Assembly (NCBI RefSeq): GCF_020982545.1
Contig: NZ_JAJKLK010000008.1
Coordinates: forward strand, 124,001 to 188,000
Direction of reading: 5' to 3'
DNA length: 64,000 nt
Origin: Streptomyces sp. MNU76
Lineage (GTDB): Bacteria > Actinomycetota > Actinomycetes > Streptomycetales > Streptomycetaceae
Shown here: in pieces, positions 16,888 to 25,689 of the stretch
How the letters are laid out: the number at the start of each line of letters is the position of its first letter
How positions within the stretch are numbered: the stretch's first letter is position 1
Program-made: the position numbers and the translations under genes
Notes under the pieces: generated by a model
Seen by the model: the letters and a program-made list of their open reading frames with translations, nothing else
Told to the model about the DNA's origin: nothing
The model's database searches: none

Positions 16888-17618
16888 CCCCGTCCATCCC
16901 CAAGGGCCTGGTCAGCGAGCGCGAGTTCACCGACGAGGAGATGCCCGGGCTGGGCTGGTCGCTGTTCGTGGCGCTGTTCCCCGTGGCGCTGATCGTGGCC
17001 GCCGCCGTGACCGACATGGCCACCTCCGCCGAGAGCCCGTTCCTGCACTTCGTCACCTTCATCGGTTCGGCACCGATCGCGCTGCTGCTCACCCTGTGCC
17101 TGGCGATCTGGGCCTTCGGACCGCGGATCGGCCGGAGCCTGAACGACGTCGGCGCCTCCTGCACCTCGGCGGCCCGGGCGATGGCGATGATCCTCCTGGT
17201 CATCGGCGTCGGCGGCGCCTTCAAGAACGTCCTCGTCGAAGGCGGGATCTCCGACTACATCAAGGACGCCACGGAGGGCTGGTCCATCTCGCCGATCGTC
17301 CTCGCCTGGCTCGTCGCCGTCATCCTCCGTGTAGCGCTCGGCTCGGCGACGGTCGCCGTCGTCACGGCCTCCGGCGTGGTGCTGCCGCTCCTGGCGGGCG
17401 GCGGGGTCCACCCGGAGATGACGGTGCTTGCCGTCGCCTGCGGTTCCATTGCGTGCTCCCATGTCAACGACCCGGGATTCTGGCTGTTCAAGGAGTACTT
17501 CAACCTCTCCGTCATCGAGGCGATCAAGGTCCGTACCACCTATACGACGGTGCTCGCCGTCCTCGGCCTGGGCGGCGTCCTGATGGCCGAGTGGGCCCTC
17601 GACGTCCTGAACGTCTGA
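16884..17618 (+). pseudogene. GntP-family gluconate/sugar-acid symporter, C-terminal half
   Basis: The 244 residues include PSIPKGLVSEREFTDEEMPG, GVGGAFKNVLVEGGISDYIK, LGSATVAVVTASGVVLPLLA and SHVNDPGFWLFKEYFNLSVI, the second half of GntP transporters (normally about 450 residues). About six membrane segments remain. The N-terminal half is missing and the apparent ATG 16884 lies in the deletion junction with kdgD. Transport is unlikely. The 3' end is intact and leads into gudD after 116 bp. Confidence 0.72.
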
Positions 17619-17646
17619 ACTCGCAAGCGTCCGGACTCGCAAATCC

Positions 17647-17680
17647 CCCGAGCCCGCCATTCTCCCGAGCCCGCCATTCT
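17647..17680. repeat. 17-bp unit, two tandem copies
   Basis: CCCGAGCCCGCCATTCT occurs twice head to tail, followed by a partial third start, between gntP and gudD. Confidence 0.8.
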
Positions 17681-17734
17681 CCCGGACCCGGAGATCTTCG
17701 TTCCCCGCACCACCTCACCGCAGAAAGGCACCCG

Positions 17735-19069
17735 ATGAGCGTCGGACAACCGACCGTCACGGCGTTCTCCGTCTACCCGGTCGCCGGCCGGGACAGCATG
17801 GAGCTGAACCTTTCCGGCGCGCACGGCCCCTACTTCACCCGCAACGTCGTTGTCCTCACCGACTCCGAGGGGCGTACCGGGCTGGGGGAGGTGCCCGGCG
17901 GGGAGAAGATCACGCAGACGCTGCGTGACGCCGAGTCGCTGGTCGTCGGGGCGAAGGTGGGGGACTACAAACGCGTTCTGCGCGAGATCGGTGACCGGTT
18001 CGCCGACCGCGACGCCGGTGGACGGGGCGTCCAGACCTTCGACCTGCGGACCACTGTCCACACGATCACCGCCGTCGAGTCGGCCCTGCTCGACCTCCTG
18101 GGGCAGCACCTCGACGTGCCCGTCGCGGCGCTCCTGGGCGACGGCCAACAGCGGGATTCCGTGCGAGTGCTGGGTTATCTCTTCTACGTCGGCGACCCGG
18201 ACCGGACCGACCTGGAGTACGTTCGCGAACCCGACTCCCCTGTGGAGTGGTACCGGGTCCGGCACGAGGAGGCCCTGACACCGGAAGCGATCGTCTGTCA
18301 GGCCGAGGCGGCCTACGATCTCTACGGCTTCCGGGACTTCAAGCTCAAGGGAGGCGTCCTGGAGGGGGCCGAGGAGGTCATGGCCGTACGCGCGCTCAAG
18401 AACCGCTTCCCCGAGGCGCGGATCACCCTCGACCCGAACGGCGCGTGGTCCCTGCGCGAGGCGATCGAGCTGTGCCGGCCCCTGGTCGGCACGCTCGCCT
18501 ACGCCGAGGACCCCTGCGGAGCCGAAGGCGGCTACTCCGGACGGGAGATCCTCGCCGAGTTCCGGCGCGCCACCGGCCTTCCCACAGCGACCAACATGAT
18601 CGCCACGGACTGGCGTCAAATGGCCCACGCCCTGGCCCTTCAGTCGGTCTCCATTCCGCTGGCCGACCCGCACTTCTGGACCATGCAGGGCTCTGTGCGG
18701 GTAGCGCAGCTGTGCAACGCGATGGGCCTGACCTGGGGCTGCCACTCCAACAACCACTTCGACATCTCCCTGGCCATGGTGACCCACTGCGGCGCCGCGG
18801 CCCCGGGTGAGTACAACGCCCTGGACACACACTGGATCTGGCAGGAGGGAATGGAACGGATCACCACCGCCCCGCCACGCATCGTCGGCGGTGAGATCGC
18901 CGTCCCGGACGGCCCGGGGCTGGGCGTCCACCTCGACATGGACCGGCTGCTCGCGGCCCACGACCTCTACCGGGAGAAGGCGTTGGGGGCACGCGATGAT
19001 GCCGTCCCCATGCAATACCTCATCCGCGACTGGAAGTTCGACGGCAAGCGTCCCTGTCTGATGCGGTAG
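17735..19069 (+). CDS. gudD: glucarate dehydratase
   Basis: This 444-residue enolase-superfamily enzyme dehydrates D-glucarate to 5-dehydro-4-deoxyglucarate. KLK at 203-205 gives the catalytic lysine, DPNGAW at 233-238 and AEDPCG at 257-262 the Mg ligands Asp233 and Glu258, TNMIATDW the third ligand region, and GCHSNNHFD at 335-343 the catalytic His337 with the family's Asn339. All key positions are present. ATG 17735 follows CAGAAAGG. It is the only intact gene of the glucarate set in the window: the importer and the next enzyme are truncated. Confidence 0.93.
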   Translation: MSVGQPTVTAFSVYPVAGRDSMELNLSGAHGPYFTRNVVVLTDSEGRTGLGEVPGGEKITQTLRDAESLVVGAKVGDYKRVLREIGDRFADRDAGGRGVQTFDLRTTVHTITAVESALLDLLGQHLDVPVAALLGDGQQRDSVRVLGYLFYVGDPDRTDLEYVREPDSPVEWYRVRHEEALTPEAIVCQAEAAYDLYGFRDFKLKGGVLEGAEEVMAVRALKNRFPEARITLDPNGAWSLREAIELCRPLVGTLAYAEDPCGAEGGYSGREILAEFRRATGLPTATNMIATDWRQMAHALALQSVSIPLADPHFWTMQGSVRVAQLCNAMGLTWGCHSNNHFDISLAMVTHCGAAAPGEYNALDTHWIWQEGMERITTAPPRIVGGEIAVPDGPGLGVHLDMDRLLAAHDLYREKALGARDDAVPMQYLIRDWKFDGKRPCLMR

Positions 19070-19430
19070 GCATGTCCGATGACCCGCCCTTCCATCGCGC
19101 ATGCATGGTGAGCGCGACCCCGAGGCCCACCGGCAGGGGGGAACACGACTGTCTCGTTCGCCGCGCCACCGGCGCCCAGCTCCGCAGAGGCTTCTGCTCG
19201 ACCGGGCCGTTTCCGCGTGTGGTGCGAGGGCTGGGCGGTGATGGTCACGAGGCGGTGGTCGTGCCCCGAGGCGCCATCCGTCCTGCGGCATCGGTAGCCG
19301 ATCAGGATCGACGTACCGGTGTGGTGTGCCCGGCGTTGGCGGTTGGCCGGGCCAGTGCTTCGGGACGAGTTCGGGTTCAGCGGTGCCGCTTGGCAGGCGT
19401 GGACGCCGGGGGCCGAGGAGGTGCGGTCGG
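19070..19430. other. no gene recognised
   Basis: This is GC-rich sequence after gudD. The open frames seen are compositional and show no domain. Confidence 0.35.
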
Positions 19431-19876
19431 GGTCGGCGGCATGCGGCTGTCGGCGGCCCGCAACTGCCGTCAGGCCGGTGAGGTGGCCGAGGTGGCGGAC
19501 CTCGTCGTCGAGGATCTTGCTCAGCCCCGGATACAGGGGGTGGCCTGAACTGATCGGGGAGCGGGAGACGATCGGCGATGGTGTTGAGCCGGTCAGCCAT
19601 GGAGTGCAGCAGCATCCGCTGATCAAGGTCGGACAGCGACACCTCCGAGATCGGACAACGGCGGGGCCACCGCCGGGCTGTGGGCGGCGGGTTCGCGGGC
19701 GTCGGTGGCAGCGTGGGCGTGGGTGGACGGGTCGGCCGGGCGGAGGTCGGTGGGGCGGCGTGGTGGAAACTGACGCCGCAGCCCTTGGCCGTGAGCAGCC
19801 GGATGACGGTGTCGATCAGCAGGGCCTGGTCGGCGTCACGGCAGGACGCGGGCAGCACGAACGCGTACTGGTCCAC
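19431..19876 (-). pseudogene. degraded conserved hypothetical protein
   Basis: GTG 19876 reads MDQYAFVLPASCRDADQALL, IDTVIRLLTAKGCGVSFHH, a Pro/Thr linker, then LSDLDQRMLLHSMADRLNTI. After about 19546 a plausible continuation (YPGLSKILDDEVRHLGHLTG) lies in another frame. The sequence looks like a genuine but decayed actinobacterial protein. I do not recognise the family. Confidence 0.3.
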
Positions 19877-20154
19877 GTCATATCCACGTCATTGGTGAAG
19901 CAGTAGCCGTGGGCGGTGGGCCGGTGCGAGGGCTCGGGCCGGGTACGGGCGTTGTGACGGACTGCGTCCATGGCCTGCCCCAGGAGTTACCCGCAGCTTC
20001 GGCGGATCGTGGTCGTCGGCCGTGTGACGGCTGCCTCGCCTGTGGCGGGTGAGGCGCCGACTCGGCTTCTGAGCTGCGATGGAGATGGTGGAACGGCCGT
20101 CGCGCGAGTGGTGACGGTGGCGTTCCTGGCATCCTCGGCGAGGAGGACACCGTG
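19877..20154. other. no gene recognised
   Basis: No coding pattern or motif could be supported between the degraded protein and the MFS fragment. Confidence 0.3.
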
Positions 20155-20223
20155 TAGCAGTGGCGGGCTCTGATCGTCCTTGGGACGGCGCAGTTCCTGA
20201 TGGTGCTGGACACGTCCGTCATG
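20155..20223 (+). pseudogene. MFS (DHA2-type) transporter, first helix only
   Basis: The plus strand reads QWRALIVLGTAQFLMVLDTS, then VM. This is the characteristic first transmembrane helix of 14-helix drug-efflux MFS proteins. The frame is lost immediately afterwards. Confidence 0.55.
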
Positions 20224-20297
20224 AAGTCGTCCAGCAGGTGACGCTCACCATCCGCGAGATGTCCACGGCTGGCCCCGGTCGAGGGTCTCCAACTGGG

Positions 20298-20418
20298 CTA
20301 GTACTCCAGCAGTACTTCGTGGCTTGACCTGGGGAAACGTCGAGCGGTGGGAGTGTAGCGGGCGGGGAGTCGTCACGGACGGCTTCTGCCCGCACGCCCC
20401 TCGAAGGAGTGCCCCCGA
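20298..20418 (+). repeat. left 121-bp inverted repeat of IS701 element
   Basis: Base-for-base complement of 21680-21800. It starts CTAGTACTCCAGCAGTACTT and ends just before the transposase gene. Confidence 0.95.
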
Positions 20419-20454
20419 TGGCAAGGTCGCCCCGGGCCTGGGAAGCCTCGGGTC

Positions 20455-21621
20455 GTGATCACCGAACAGGCAGCCGAGACCTGGGACCGCGACCTGGACC
20501 ACCTCTTCACCACCATCGGGCGCCACTTCGGCCGTGTCGAACCACGCCGCCGCATGCGGGACTACGTGCGCGCACTGCTCGCCCCGGTGGCCCGAAAAAA
20601 CAGCTGGCAACTTGACATCCGCGACGACCTGCAGACCTACGTCGCCGAACACCTCGGCCGCCCCGACGGCGTGCTGATCATCGACGACACCGGGTTCCTG
20701 AAGAAGGGCACTACATCCGCCGGAGTCCAAAGGCAGTACTCCGGCACCGCCGGCCGCACCGAGAACTGCCAGATCGGCGTCTTCGCCGCCTACACCAGCA
20801 CAGCCGGCCGCGCCCTGGTGGACCGGGAGCTCTACCTGCCCAAGTCCTGGACGGACGACCGTGACCGCTGCCGCGCCGCCAAGGTCCCCGACGAGCGGGA
20901 GTTCGCCACCAAGAACACCCTCGCGGCGACGATCGTCCGCAGGGCGCTGGCCTCGCCGCTGCCGGTCGCCTGGGTCACGGCGGACGCCGCCTACGGACAG
21001 GACAACCGCTTCCGCCGGATGCTGGAAACATCCGGCGTCGGCTACGTCCTCGCCGTCCCCAAGTCCCAGTTCTCCCTGGCCGGCCCACGCATCGACAAGG
21101 CCTTCGAGCAGGCCCCCGACCAGGCATGGGAACGCCGTTCCTGCGGGACGGGCGCGAAGGGACAGCGCGAATACGACTGGGCAGCCGTCCAGTTGCGCCC
21201 AGTGTCCGAGTACGACCACCAGGACGGCGTGTTGATCCGTCGACGGTGGGCGCTGGCACGGCGCAGCTTGAGTCGGCCGGACGAGATCGCCTACTACCTC
21301 GGCTACGCACCGCTGGATGTCGGCGTGGACGAACTGGTGCGCGTCGCCGGCGCCCGGTGGGCGATCGAAGAGTGTTTCCAGGCAGCGAAGAACGAGTGCG
21401 GCCTGGACGAGTACGAAGTCCGCCGCTACGTCGGCTGGTACCGGCACGTCACCTTGGCCATGCTCGCCCACACCTTCCTCGTTGCGATGAGCGCGCGAGC
21501 AGCCGAAAAAGGGGATCCACCGGTGAGGATGCCGTGGTCATCGAGCTCACCGTGGCAGAAGTGCGGCGACTCCTGGCAGCTCACACACCCCGAGACGTTC
21601 ACACCCTCACTCACGTGTTGA
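20455..21621 (+). CDS. IS701-family transposase, frame change near C-terminus
   Basis: The DDE transposase has DGVLIIDDTGFLKKGTTSAG (first Asp), VTADAAYGQDNRFRRML (second Asp) and RWAIEECFQAAKNECGLDEY (Glu), the IS701/IS4-like order, with the SVGVQRQYSGTAGRTENCQ-type signature present as SAGVQRQYSGTAGRTENCQI. GTG 20455 is the first in-frame start. After SARAAEK the family C-terminus (ELTVAEVRRLLAA, LSWSHWRRRRQAVARRCHYR) continues in the -1 frame to 21725. The shift is at GAAAAAGGGG (21504-21513), and the given frame ends in an unrelated tail at 21621. It could be a mutation, sequencing error or slippage. The catalytic core is unaffected. Confidence 0.85.
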   Translation: MITEQAAETWDRDLDHLFTTIGRHFGRVEPRRRMRDYVRALLAPVARKNSWQLDIRDDLQTYVAEHLGRPDGVLIIDDTGFLKKGTTSAGVQRQYSGTAGRTENCQIGVFAAYTSTAGRALVDRELYLPKSWTDDRDRCRAAKVPDEREFATKNTLAATIVRRALASPLPVAWVTADAAYGQDNRFRRMLETSGVGYVLAVPKSQFSLAGPRIDKAFEQAPDQAWERRSCGTGAKGQREYDWAAVQLRPVSEYDHQDGVLIRRRWALARRSLSRPDEIAYYLGYAPLDVGVDELVRVAGARWAIEECFQAAKNECGLDEYEVRRYVGWYRHVTLAMLAHTFLVAMSARAAEKGDPPVRMPWSSSSPWQKCGDSWQLTHPETFTPSLTC

Positions 21622-21679
21622 GCTGGTCGCACTGGCGCCGACGACGCCAAGCGGTGGCCCGCCGCTGCCACTACCGACG

Positions 21680-21800
21680 TCGGGGGCACTCCTTCGAGGG
21701 GCGTGCGGGCAGAAGCCGTCCGTGACGACTCCCCGCCCGCTACACTCCCACCGCTCGACGTTTCCCCAGGTCAAGCCACGAAGTACTGCTGGAGTACTAG
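21680..21800 (-). repeat. right 121-bp inverted repeat of IS701 element
   Basis: Exact complement of 20298-20418. It includes the final codons of the -1 frame of the transposase. Confidence 0.95.
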
Positions 21801-22157
21801 CGTCGGCACTGCGGCGAGGACCAGCCAGGGCACGGCAGGTATCAGGTCGAGGTCGAGCCGGGAGCCGGTGACTGAGCTGCCGATGAGGACGATCAGGCCG
21901 GAGACGCAGGACAGCGCGCCGGTGTAGAGGCCGACGCCCGCCGCCTCGGCTGCGGGATACGTACTCCACCGGCCGTCGTGACCGCGAGCCTCCGAGCAGG
22001 GACGGGACGGCCGTCGGGCCCGCTCGGCCCAGCGGGCGCGTTCGGCATACGGCTGGTTCGCGGCATCGTTGCGGGACATCAGGAGATGAGTTCCGCAACG
22101 ACCGTCAGCCGGATGGCGATACCGAGGCCCCCGCGCCGAGGCGGCCGGAGTGGGCGG

Positions 22158-23306
22158 CTACCTGGTCCTGAACCGGTCCGGACGCACGAAGTCCAGGCCT
22201 TCGACGGTCTGCTTGCCGAGTGCCTCGTGTGCGGCGATGTGGCCGTAGCCGGTGGCCATTTTGAAGCCCTTTCCGGAGAATCCGGTGGCGCAGTAGATCC
22301 TGCTGTTCTCGTTCAGCCAGCCGACGAGGGGATGCCTGTCCTCGGTGAAAAGGTCGGGGAAGGCATCGGAGCGCGCGATGGTGGGGATCAGGCCGGGGAA
22401 GAACTCGGTGACGATCTCGGTGACCTTTTCGATTTCTTCCCGGGTGAGTTCCCTGGGCACGGCGTCCGGGTCGGGGGTTGCCCTCGCGCGTCCGGCCAGC
22501 GGTCCGTCGATTGATGCCTTGACCGTCACGCCGTCGACGGCGGGTGCGCCGTACATGGAGCGGTCCTCGTACCACCGGCTGAAGGCGGGGAAGTTCTCCG
22601 GCGAGAACTGTGTGCCGTCCTGGGCGATGAACCAGGTCAGGACGATCCGGTGGGTTTCCGTGACGGCCTTGAGGTGGTCGGGCATGAGCCTGCGGGACCA
22701 GCCGCCCGAGGCGACGATGACCTTCTCGAACGTCCAGGTTCTGTCGCCCGAGGTGACGACGACGCCGTGGTCGGTTTCGGCGATGCTGTCCACGGGTGTG
22801 TTCTGAAGAACGGTGGCGCCGTTGGCCTGGGCCGCCGCGACGGCAGCGCTGACGGCGCGGTCGGTGCGCAGAACGCCGCCGTGGGGGTCGTAGACGGCGC
22901 AGTCGTCCGGGCGGAGGTGGTGCTGGGGGTAGCGCCTGGCCAACTCCTCCCGGCTGAGGACGCGGTGCTCGGCTCCGGTGACGCGCGTTGCCTCGAGGAG
23001 GCTGTTGATGTAGCTGCCGTTCGCCGTCCCGATGGACAGGCCCCCGGTAGGCGTGAGGATGCCCCGCCGCCCGGTTTCGGCTTCGAGCTCGGCCCAGAGG
23101 CCGCGGGACCGTTCGATGATGCGGTAGTACTCCGGCCTGCCGAGGTAGACCATGCGGAACAGGCGGGTGTCCCCGCCCACCGCACTGCGGCCGTGGGCAG
23201 GGGTGGCTGCCTCGAAGCCCACCACCGAGCCGGACAGCCGGGAGGCCTGCCACAGGGCCATGCTCCCGATGCTGCCCAGGCCGATGACTGCGAGTTGTGC
23301 GTCCAT
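22158..23306 (-). CDS. MSOX-like FAD-dependent amino acid/amine oxidase
   Basis: This 382-residue enzyme of the DAO superfamily is closest in layout to monomeric sarcosine oxidase/N-methyltryptophan oxidase. The FAD dinucleotide loop VIGLGSIGSM is at residues 7-16, HGRSAVGGDTRLFRMVY follows, and CATGFSGKGFKMATGYG near the end is the second FAD contact. The cysteine that covalently binds FAD in MSOX (in a CMYT-type motif) is not seen, so flavin is probably non-covalent. ATG 23306 has AAGGGAA upstream. It is the last gene of the leftward HAD-RidA-oxidase group, 20 bp after the next oxidase. Substrate unknown. Confidence 0.85.
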   Translation of the reverse strand: MDAQLAVIGLGSIGSMALWQASRLSGSVVGFEAATPAHGRSAVGGDTRLFRMVYLGRPEYYRIIERSRGLWAELEAETGRRGILTPTGGLSIGTANGSYINSLLEATRVTGAEHRVLSREELARRYPQHHLRPDDCAVYDPHGGVLRTDRAVSAAVAAAQANGATVLQNTPVDSIAETDHGVVVTSGDRTWTFEKVIVASGGWSRRLMPDHLKAVTETHRIVLTWFIAQDGTQFSPENFPAFSRWYEDRSMYGAPAVDGVTVKASIDGPLAGRARATPDPDAVPRELTREEIEKVTEIVTEFFPGLIPTIARSDAFPDLFTEDRHPLVGWLNENSRIYCATGFSGKGFKMATGYGHIAAHEALGKQTVEGLDFVRPDRFRTR

Positions 23307-23326
23307 GAGAGCAGTTCCCTTTTCGT

Positions 23327-24730
23327 CTACTCGTGAAGTCCGGCGAGCCTGCTGCCGAATCGGGCCAGTAGTGAGGTCGTGCTGGAGCCCCTGCGCTCTT
23401 CCCACCGGTCGGCGATACCGAAGAGCCGGTACATGGCGTGAACACCCAGCCAGCGAAAGGGTTCCGGTTCCCATTTCCGCGCCCGGTAGCCGACCCAGGG
23501 AAGGGCGGTCCGTTCGGTTTCCTTCTCGAAGGCGAGCTCCACGAGAGTCCTGCCGCCGACATAGGCCGCCGTGACACCGTGTCCTGCATAGCCGGTGGAC
23601 GACCCGATACCCGATGCCGGATCCCAGTGCACGCCGCCGTTCCAGTCCCGCGTGACGCCCAGGACTCCCGACCAGGCGTGATCCACCTCGAAGGGGATGG
23701 CCGGGAAGAAGGTACTGAGCTTGTGCGAGATGAGGTCGATGGTGGACTGGGCGGTCGCACCGGCTCCCCCCGTGCCGGACCCGAAGCGGTACGGGACACC
23801 GCGGCCGCCCATGGCGATACGGCCGTCCGACGTCCGCTGGGCGTAGATGAACGTGTGCGCGGAGTCGTTGAGACACTGGGGACCGTCCCAGCCGATCTGC
23901 TTCCACGCCTCCTCCGGCAGGGGCTTGGTCACGATCATCGAGGAATTGACCGGGATCAGGCTCCGGCGGCCCAGCAGCTGTCCCGAATAGCCTTCGGTGC
24001 AGATGAACGTCTTCGCCGCGGTGACACGCCCGTCGGCCAGGGTGAGGGTCTTGTCCGCGACGCTGTCCACGCGGCTGCCCTCGTAGATCCTGACCCCCAT
24101 GGAGGTCAGGGTGTCGGCGAGGCCGTAGACGAGCTTCGCGGGGTGAATTCGTGCGCAGTGCTTGTAGAAGAGCCCGCCGTGGACGGTGGAGATGTTGATC
24201 TGTGACTGGAACTCGTCCCGGTCGAGCAGGTGGACTTCGTCGTCGGTCAGCCCGTACTTCAGTTCGGCATCACGTCTGGCCACCAGCCGGCCCAGCCCCG
24301 CCTGAGTATGGGCGGCGACGAGCGCGCCACCCTTGTGCTGGTCGGCCTCGATGCCCTCGGCCTCAAGGATGTCCAGGACCGCGTCGATGCCGGCGACGAA
24401 CGCCTGCTGCAGTGCCCGGCTTGCCTCCAGCCCTCCGCCGGCGCGGGCGAAGGTGGCACGGTTTCCCGGCGGCATGGCCGAGAGCCAGCCGCCGTTGCGT
24501 CCTGATGCGCCGTAGCCCACCTGTTCGGCCTCGAAGACGGCGACCGAGAGGGACGGTTCGAGCTTCTTGGCGAAGTACGCCGCCCACAGGCCGGTGTAGC
24601 CGCCGCCGACAATGGCCACGTCGACGGAGTCCTGTCCGGTGAACCGGGGGAACGAGGGCTTCTTGTCGGCCAGTTGGGCCACCCAGAAGCCGAGCTCTCC
24701 GTTTCGGGGTGGTGCCGCAAGCGCGTTCAT
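23327..24730 (-). CDS. PuuB-like FAD-dependent amine oxidase
   Basis: This 467-residue DAO-family flavoprotein has the N-terminal Rossmann motif VAIVGGGYTGLWAAYF at about 37-52, the FAD-binding GYGASGRNGGWLSAMPPGN, and C-terminal GSSTGYAGHGVTAAYVGGR. This pattern is shared with gamma-glutamylputrescine oxidase and related oxidases that turn an amine to an aldehyde with H2O2 release. ATG 24730 starts MNALAAPPRNGELGFWVAQL, typical of the group. It precedes the MSOX-like oxidase by 20 bp. The regulator is probably the GntR protein further upstream. Substrate unknown. Confidence 0.85.
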   Translation of the reverse strand: MNALAAPPRNGELGFWVAQLADKKPSFPRFTGQDSVDVAIVGGGYTGLWAAYFAKKLEPSLSVAVFEAEQVGYGASGRNGGWLSAMPPGNRATFARAGGGLEASRALQQAFVAGIDAVLDILEAEGIEADQHKGGALVAAHTQAGLGRLVARRDAELKYGLTDDEVHLLDRDEFQSQINISTVHGGLFYKHCARIHPAKLVYGLADTLTSMGVRIYEGSRVDSVADKTLTLADGRVTAAKTFICTEGYSGQLLGRRSLIPVNSSMIVTKPLPEEAWKQIGWDGPQCLNDSAHTFIYAQRTSDGRIAMGGRGVPYRFGSGTGGAGATAQSTIDLISHKLSTFFPAIPFEVDHAWSGVLGVTRDWNGGVHWDPASGIGSSTGYAGHGVTAAYVGGRTLVELAFEKETERTALPWVGYRARKWEPEPFRWLGVHAMYRLFGIADRWEERRGSSTTSLLARFGSRLAGLHE

Positions 24731-24774
24731 GGCGTGTCCTTCTCTGTGTCTGGGAACCGTGTGGGCCGGTGCTG

Positions 24775-24905
24775 GAAGGCGGTGTGGTCGCCGTCGACGG
24801 GGCGGGGCTGCCCCGGTGATGTACGAGGACTCGGACGACGCGAGGAAGAGGACGGCGGCGGCGATTTCCTCGGGGGAGTGGCGAGGTGCCTGAGCGGGTG
24901 CCGAC
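24775..24905 (-). pseudogene. short-chain dehydrogenase C-terminal remnant
   Basis: The minus strand reads HSPEEIAAAVLFLASSESSY, ITG, then PVDGDHTAFQ after a frame change. This is the standard C-terminus of SDR oxidoreductases (PEExAxxVLFLASxxSSYITGxxLxVDGG). The Rossmann fold and catalytic Tyr/Lys are missing. A complete SDR with the same ending lies at 29778-30512. Confidence 0.55.
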
Positions 24906-25130
24906 GCCGGCGCCGAGGCCTCCCACGCCCACGGATGGGGGCCTCGGGGCTCGGGACCTGCGCTGGAAGGATGCCTTGATATGCGCGTTGTGACGTACGG
25001 CCCGGAGTCGAGGCTGTGCTCGGCGCCGGCGTTCTGCGCACGGCTGATGACTCCCGCATCACGTGACTCCCGCATCACGTGACTACCCGCATCACGCCGA
25101 CCGGCACCATCGGCGCTTCGGTACGCGCCG
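24906..25130. other. no gene recognised
   Basis: The sequence includes a tandem CACGTGACT(C/A)CCGCATCA repeat (about 25047-25096). No coding signal was found. Confidence 0.35.
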
Positions 25131-25616
25131 CTACACCGCGGTGCAGATCATCTGGATCTCAACAGGTGTGTTGAGCGGTAGCCCGGCGGCTCCGATCGCG
25201 GTGCGGGCGTGCCGTCCGTTCTCACCCAGGACTTCGATGAGCAGTTCACTGGCCGCGTTGGCGACCTGGGACTGCTCACCGAAGTCCGGTGTGCTGGCCA
25301 CGAAGACCAGCATCTGCACGATCCGGACCCGGTCCAGATCGCCCACCGCCTGCACAGCGGCCGCAAGGCAGTTCAGCGCGGCATGGCGCGCGAGCTCCTT
25401 CGCGGTCTCCAGCTCCACGTCCCGGCCGACAACGCCCTGCCCCAGCAACGCACCTTCCCTGTAAGGGAGTTGGCCAGAGATGTGGATGCTGGAGTCCACC
25501 GCCCTGTGGTGCACGAAGTATGCGTTGCCGGGGAGGTCGGGCAGCTCCAGTCCGAGGTTCTGGAGCCTTTCCGAAGCCGAGTCGCCACTGACGGTCTGAG
25601 GCAGGGGCAGACTCAT
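25131..25616 (-). CDS. RidA-family protein, copy 1
   Basis: This 161-residue YjgF/RidA-like protein, longer than the usual 130, belongs to the subgroup with SIHISGQLPYREGALLGQGV. The arginine in GRHARTAIGAAGLPL corresponds to the carboxylate-binding Arg of RidA imine deaminases, and VEIQMICTA closes the trimer fold. RidA enzymes hydrolyse reactive imines made by PLP enzymes and amine oxidases, which fits its place before two FAD oxidases. ATG 25616 has no strong ribosome-binding site. Residues encoded by 25180-25446 are nucleotide-identical to copy 2 at 27963. Confidence 0.9.
   Translation of the reverse strand: MSLPLPQTVSGDSASERLQNLGLELPDLPGNAYFVHHRAVDSSIHISGQLPYREGALLGQGVVGRDVELETAKELARHAALNCLAAAVQAVGDLDRVRIVQMLVFVASTPDFGEQSQVANAASELLIEVLGENGRHARTAIGAAGLPLNTPVEIQMICTAV
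25180..25446 (-). repeat. 267-bp inverted duplicate within ridA copy 1
   Basis: I find no mismatch with the complement of 28142-28408. Flanking parts of the two genes diverge sharply. Confidence 0.9.
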
Positions 25617-25649
25617 GCCGCCACCGCCTTGCTGTGGACCATTTCCTCA

Positions 25650-25681
25650 GTTCTCCTGTTCTCGAGTTCTCCAGTTCTCCG
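25650..25681. repeat. 8-bp unit GTTCTCNN, four tandem copies
   Basis: GTTCTCCT, GTTCTCGA, GTTCTCCA and GTTCTCCG follow one another in the 73-bp gap between the HAD and RidA genes. Confidence 0.85.
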
Positions 25682-25689
25682 CTCGGGCG

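Larger units (their letters stand above)
20298..21800 (+). mobile_element. IS701-family insertion sequence with 121-bp inverted repeats
   Basis: The element lies between CTAG motifs (20298-20301 and 21797-21800), fitting the 4-bp YTAR target duplication of IS701. Its two 121-bp ends are exact complements of each other, far longer than usual for the family. One transposase gene is inside, carrying a frame change near its 3' end. Confidence 0.85.
20245..22079 (-). pseudogene. membrane-protein gene interrupted by IS701 element
   Basis: The part right of the IS (21801-22079) reads EAAGVGLYTGALSCVSGLIV and LIPAVPWLVLAAVPTL, two hydrophobic segments. The left part (20245-20297) continues in frame as AQLETLDRGQPWTSRGW-stop once the IS and one CTAG are removed. 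Insertion therefore hit the last 17 codons. The small protein (about 113 residues from ATG 22079) has no recognised family and may itself be a remnant. Confidence 0.5.

Noticed and set aside
15774..17660. 628-codon minus-strand frame through the IclR gene and gntP
   Set aside because: Only the IclR part (15774-16562) shows a family. The rest is antisense to gntP/kdgD and open because of high GC.
17540..19876. 778-codon minus-strand frame across gudD
   Set aside because: It is antisense to an intact glucarate dehydratase, with shadow-frame composition. Only 19431-19876 looks like former coding sequence.
20418..20455. ATG 20418 as transposase start
   Set aside because: It is in a different frame from the transposase body. 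GTG 20455 is in frame.
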